Part shown: positions 7,047 to 10,179 of the stretch, piece after piece
Position numbering within the stretch: the stretch's first letter is position 1
Layout: each line of letters starts with the position of its first letter
Source: Burkholderiales bacterium
GTDB lineage: Bacteria > Pseudomonadota > Gammaproteobacteria > Burkholderiales > Thiobacillaceae
Assembly: GCA_005793645.1 (NCBI GenBank)
Contig: SXRG01000009.1
Location: 1 to 10,179 of the forward strand
Reading direction: 5' to 3'
DNA: 10,179 nucleotides
Program-made: the position numbers and the translations under genes
The notes under the pieces: model-generated
The model's input: only the letters and a program-made list of their open reading frames with translations
The model's database searches: none
What the model was told of the DNA's origin: nothing

Positions 7047-9065
7047 TCAGGTCACCAGTCCGCTGTGGCGTAGCAAGGCATCGATGGCGGGTTCGCGGCC
7101 GCGGAAGGCACGGAAGCTGTCCAGAGCGTCGCGTGAGCCGCCGACGGCAAGAATTTCATTCCAGAAGTGGTGACCGGTGTTGGGATTGAGTTCGCCCTCT
7201 TCGCCATGGCTTTCTTCGAACAGGGCGTAGGCATCGGCGGACAGCACCTCGGCCCATTTGTAACTGTAATAGCCCGCTGCGTAGCCGCCGGCGAAGATAT
7301 GTGAGAAACCGTTTGGAAAGCGGTTGAAGGGGGGGGGAGAGAGGACGGCGACTTCCTGGCGTACTTGATCGAGCAGGCCTTGCACATTTGGTTCCGTGGC
7401 TTGGTGCAGGCGCAGATCGAACAGGGAAAACTCGATCTGGCGCAGCATTTGCAAGCTACTTTGAAAGTTTTTGGCGGCGAGCATCTTGTCGAAGAGCACA
7501 CGCGGCAGCGCTGCGCCGGTCTCGACATGAGCGGTCATGCCTTGCAGCACTGGCCATTCCCAGCAGAAATTTTCCATGAATTGGCTGGGCAACTCAACCG
7601 CGTCCCACTCAACGCCATTGATACCCGACACGCCGAGTTCTTCACAACGGGTGAGTAGGTGGTGTAGACCATGGCCAAACTCGTGGAACATGGTGATGAC
7701 CTCGTCGTGAGTAAACAGCGCGGGATTTTCCCCGGTGGGTGGCGCGAAGTTGCAGTTGAGATAGGCGACCGGCGTCTGGATGCCACCAGCAAGGCGCCGA
7801 CGCGTCACGGCATCGTCCATCCAAGCCCCGCCGCGCTTGCTTTCGCGGGCGTAGAGGTCGAGATAAAACTGGCCGATCAGGGCATTGTCGGCATCCCGCA
7901 GGGCAAAGAAGCGCACGCTGTTGTGCCAGACCGGGGCGTTATCTTCAACCACTTTGAGGCTATACAGGGCCTCGATGACGCGGAACAGCCCGGTCAGTAC
8001 ACGCGGCTCAGGGAAATAGGGTTTGACCTCAGCCTCGGAGAAGGCATAACGCGCCTCTCGCAGCTTCTCGCTGGCCCAGCCGATGTCCCAGGAGGCCAGC
8101 TCGGGCAGGTCCAATTCTTGCGCGGCGAAGGCCCGCAGGTCAGCCAGATCGCGTTCGGCGTAGGGCTTGGCGCGGGTGGCTAGGTTCAGCATGAAGGCTT
8201 CGACCTGATCAGCGCTGTCGGCCATCTTTGTGGTTAGCGACAGCGCCGTGTAATTGGCGTAGTCCAGCAACTGTGCAGCCTCGTGGCGTAGCGCGAGGAT
8301 TTTGCCGATCAGGGCGGTGTTGTCGCGCTCGGCAGGGCCGAATTCGGAGGCACGGGTGACATGGGCGCGATACATTTCTTCGCGCAAGCTGCGGTTTGTG
8401 CAAAACTGCATTATCGGCAGGTATGACGGTGCGCGCAGGGTGAGCTTGCAGCCCTTCTGGCCATCGGCACGGGCGGTGTCCTCGAACATTGCCAGGCTGT
8501 CTTCCGGCACACCGGGCAGGTCTTCGCGCTGGACGAGTTTGGACCAGGCGTTGGTGGCGTCGAGTAGGTTTTCTTCAAAATGGGCGGCGAGGGCGGCGAG
8601 TTCTTCCTGAATGGCCTTGAAGCGCGCCTTGGGTTCGGGTGCCAGTTCGGTACCGCCGAGGCGGAAGTCGCGCAATTCGTTGTCCAGTACACGATGGCGC
8701 TCGGTAGAAAGGGTGACGCTGCTCGCGTTGATGGTCTTGTAGCGCGCATAGAGCCGTTCGTCCTGGGCTAGATTGGCCCAGTATTCGGTCACGACGGGCA
8801 GACGACTGTTATAGGCATCGCGCAGCTCGGGTGAGTCCAGTACTGAATGGAGGTGCGATACGGGCCCCCAGGCCCGTGACAGGCGCTCGTTGGCATCTTC
8901 TAGTGGCGTGACGAAGCGATCCCAGTGCGGGGGCTCGGGGTCGTTCAATAGCCGTTCGATCAGGGCGCGGTTGTCGGCGAGGATTTGGTCAATCGCCGGG
9001 GCGATATGTTCGGGACGGATGGTGTCAAAACGAGGCAATCCGGAGGTGTCTAATAGGGGGTTCAT
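7047..9065 (-). CDS. prlC: Oligopeptidase A (M3 family zinc metallopeptidase)
   Basis: PrlC/OpdA is a cytoplasmic thimet-type metallopeptidase that degrades short peptides, including cleaved signal peptides and products of ATP-dependent proteases. At 672 residues it matches the E. coli protein (680) over full length. The zinc motif HEFGH is at 461-465 in VITMFHEFGHGLHHLLT, with the third ligand the Glu of WDAVELPSQ (about 491). The C-terminal substrate-binding region SHIFAGGYAAGYYSYKWAEV is highly typical of M3A enzymes. No signal peptide is present. The start ATG overlaps the cnoX stop (ATGA), implying coupling. A run of nine C residues in the coding strand (near 7329-7337) encodes Pro-Pro-Pro in LSPPPFNRF and could be slippage-prone. 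In E. coli prlC belongs to the heat-shock regulon, which fits the neighbouring proteostasis genes. Confidence 0.96.
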   Translation of the reverse strand: MNPLLDTSGLPRFDTIRPEHIAPAIDQILADNRALIERLLNDPEPPHWDRFVTPLEDANERLSRAWGPVSHLHSVLDSPELRDAYNSRLPVVTEYWANLAQDERLYARYKTINASSVTLSTERHRVLDNELRDFRLGGTELAPEPKARFKAIQEELAALAAHFEENLLDATNAWSKLVQREDLPGVPEDSLAMFEDTARADGQKGCKLTLRAPSYLPIMQFCTNRSLREEMYRAHVTRASEFGPAERDNTALIGKILALRHEAAQLLDYANYTALSLTTKMADSADQVEAFMLNLATRAKPYAERDLADLRAFAAQELDLPELASWDIGWASEKLREARYAFSEAEVKPYFPEPRVLTGLFRVIEALYSLKVVEDNAPVWHNSVRFFALRDADNALIGQFYLDLYARESKRGGAWMDDAVTRRRLAGGIQTPVAYLNCNFAPPTGENPALFTHDEVITMFHEFGHGLHHLLTRCEELGVSGINGVEWDAVELPSQFMENFCWEWPVLQGMTAHVETGAALPRVLFDKMLAAKNFQSSLQMLRQIEFSLFDLRLHQATEPNVQGLLDQVRQEVAVLSPPPFNRFPNGFSHIFAGGYAAGYYSYKWAEVLSADAYALFEESHGEEGELNPNTGHHFWNEILAVGGSRDALDSFRAFRGREPAIDALLRHSGLVT

Positions 9066-9937
9066 GAGTTCAGGGCACTGGAGAGTTTGCGTCGGTACTG
9101 GGGGACGAAAGGTGCAGCGGCGGGCAGGACGAAGACTTGAAGCAGGGTCTTGCGGGCGATCTCGTCTTGCCAGCTACGATTCAGGGCGATCAGAGACAAG
9201 AGTTCATCCATGCCTTCTGTGTAGCGTTGGCTGGCAATGTGCAGGTTGGCCAGTGCCAGACGCGCTTCTAGGTTACGGGGGTCTTGTTCGATCCGTTGCC
9301 GAAGGTCGGCCTCGCTCGCTCCCTCTTGCTCTTCTAAGCTGAAGTTCAGTTTGGCGAATAAGGGTCGGAGGCGGTCTTCCTGGCGGGTCACGGGCTTCAG
9401 GCTGTCGAGTAGGGCCTTCGCCTCGTCAGCCTTGCCGGTATCGAGGAGGATGTCGGCGGCCTCGATACGGATGTTTTCGTTGTCAGGTGCAAGTTGCGAG
9501 GCTTCGCCGAGCAGTTTCAGGGCACCTTCGATATCGCCTGCATTGCGTTGGCCGATGGCCTTGTGCAGCAACTTTTCGGCGGGTGTTGGTAGCAAGCGGT
9601 TGATGAAGGCGCGTATCTGGGCTTCGGGCAGAGCACCGGCGAATTCATCTACCACCTCGCCGTTCATGATGGCCTTGACGGTCGGGATGCTGCGTATGCC
9701 GAATTCTTGCGCGACGGCCTGATTTTTATCGGAGTTGACCTTGGCGAGCAGGAATTTTCCCTGGTATTCCTCGGCCAGATTTTCCAGCAGGGGCTTCAGC
9801 ACTTTACACGGGCCGCACCCTTCGGCCCAGAAATCGACCAGTACCGGTTGATGATGCGAGGCCGCTAGCACGCGCGTCTCGAAGTCAAGGGCGCTGACAT
9901 CGAAGGCGAAGTTTGCTGTGGCTATTTCGCTGTCCAT
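9062..9937 (-). CDS. cnoX: Chaperedoxin CnoX/YbbN (thioredoxin domain plus TPR)
   Basis: CnoX proteins join a thioredoxin fold to a tetratricopeptide domain. In E. coli the protein holds unfolded clients under oxidative (HOCl) stress and passes them to GroEL and DnaK. This 291-residue version (E. coli 284) has a thioredoxin domain at about 10-112, with VLVDFWAEGCGPCKVLKPLL around a complete CGPC centre (Cys41, Cys44) and the cis-proline in RSIPTVKA (Pro85). Helical TPR-like repeats follow (about 115-285, for example ALKLLGEASQLAPDNENIRI and LEARLALANLHIASQRY). E. coli CnoX has SQHC instead of CGPC, so this one may retain thiol-reductase activity. The Trp usually before the first Cys is Gly40. 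It starts one base after the upstream small gene ends and overlaps prlC by 4 bases. Confidence 0.93.
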   Translation of the reverse strand: MDSEIATANFAFDVSALDFETRVLAASHHQPVLVDFWAEGCGPCKVLKPLLENLAEEYQGKFLLAKVNSDKNQAVAQEFGIRSIPTVKAIMNGEVVDEFAGALPEAQIRAFINRLLPTPAEKLLHKAIGQRNAGDIEGALKLLGEASQLAPDNENIRIEAADILLDTGKADEAKALLDSLKPVTRQEDRLRPLFAKLNFSLEEQEGASEADLRQRIEQDPRNLEARLALANLHIASQRYTEGMDELLSLIALNRSWQDEIARKTLLQVFVLPAAAPFVPQYRRKLSSALNS

Positions 9938-9938
9938 C

Positions 9939-10130
9939 TCAGATTTCCCGGGCGAGTTTCGCGGCCAGACCGGTGTAGCCGCCCGGCGTCCAGGTCAGCA
10001 TCCCTGCCTTGACGTCCTCCGGCAGCTCCAGTCCCTGCACGAATGCGGCCATGCCTGCGGCGTCCACCCGGTTGCCTCGGGTGAGCGCCTTGAGCTGCTC
10101 GTATGGATTTTCAACACCATAACGGCGCAT
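9939..10130 (-). CDS. Small stand-alone protein equal to the adenylosuccinate lyase (PurB) C-terminal domain
   Basis: This is a 63-residue ORF, MRRYGVENPYEQLKALTRGN then RVDAAGMAAFVQGLELPEDV, ending in TPGGYTGLAAKLAREI. It aligns without gaps to the last ~63 residues of E. coli PurB (MRRYGIEKPYEKLKELTRGK, VDAEGMKQFIDGLALPEEEK, TPANYIGRA). The other ~390 residues, including the catalytic His and the signature Ser loop, are absent: the frame meets TGA at 10169-10167, and the sequence upstream is AT-rich with stops in all three frames. AAAGGAG lies just before the ATG, with only 2 bases of spacing. TTG 10151 is an alternative start (70 residues). The stop is one base from the cnoX ATG, indicating coupling. 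It could be a functional domain protein or a purB remnant; purB catalytic activity is not expected. Confidence 0.7.
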   Translation of the reverse strand: MRRYGVENPYEQLKALTRGNRVDAAGMAAFVQGLELPEDVKAGMLTWTPGGYTGLAAKLAREI

Positions 10131-10179
10131 AGCTCCTTTGTTCTTGCCCAAACTTGTTAGGCTTAATCAAGTTAAGTCA

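Noticed and set aside
7671..8183. A 170-codon open frame on the plus strand opposite prlC
   Set aside because: It lies wholly antisense to the well-conserved PrlC coding sequence, resembles no family I know, and is expected from the high-GC codon pattern of the real gene.
10128..10179. The PurB-like ORF as simply the 3' end of purB cut off by the window edge
   Set aside because: The frame is closed inside the window by a TGA at 10169-10167, and the other two frames also contain stops in the last 50 bases, so the open frame does not run off the edge. A sequencing error or disruption is not excluded.

Overview
This window is chromosomal housekeeping DNA from a GC-rich gammaproteobacterium. The best lineage clues are the block rpoH / ftsXEY / two M16 peptidases / rsmD / coaD / ferredoxin, an order I recall in pseudomonads and related gammaproteobacteria, and a ferredoxin very close to the 82-residue Allochromatium (Chromatium) vinosum type. 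A purple-sulfur or sulfur-oxidising relative is plausible, but the genus cannot be fixed from the sequence. I see no mobile element, CRISPR array, tRNA or rRNA gene.

Layout. (1) Positions 1-267, minus strand: the first 89 codons of rpoH (sigma-32), cut by the window edge. The 86-base gap upstream of it holds a near-perfect CIRCE operator, the binding site of the HrcA repressor. (2) 354-2871, minus strand: ftsY-ftsE-ftsX, transcribed in that order, with 4-base ATGA overlaps at both joints and a probable sigma-70 promoter at 2908-2935. (3) 2916-6978, plus strand: a divergent run of two exported M16 peptidase subunits with complementary active-site halves, then rsmD, coaD and a 2[4Fe-4S] ferredoxin. 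It ends at a strong hairpin (6998-7022) that can also stop the convergent operon. (4) 7047-10130, minus strand: a compact operon of a small stand-alone protein matching only the C-terminal end of adenylosuccinate lyase (PurB), then cnoX/ybbN (thioredoxin-TPR chaperedoxin), then prlC (oligopeptidase A), with gaps of +1 and -4 bases.

Functionally, much of the window concerns protein targeting, envelope division and proteostasis: sigma-32, FtsY (membrane delivery of nascent proteins), FtsEX (divisome control of wall hydrolysis), periplasmic M16 proteins, CnoX and PrlC. The least ordinary items are the CIRCE site in front of rpoH, the isolated PurB C-terminal domain coupled to cnoX, and a Lys-to-Thr change in the FtsY guanine-specificity motif. 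I found no convincing wholly new system.
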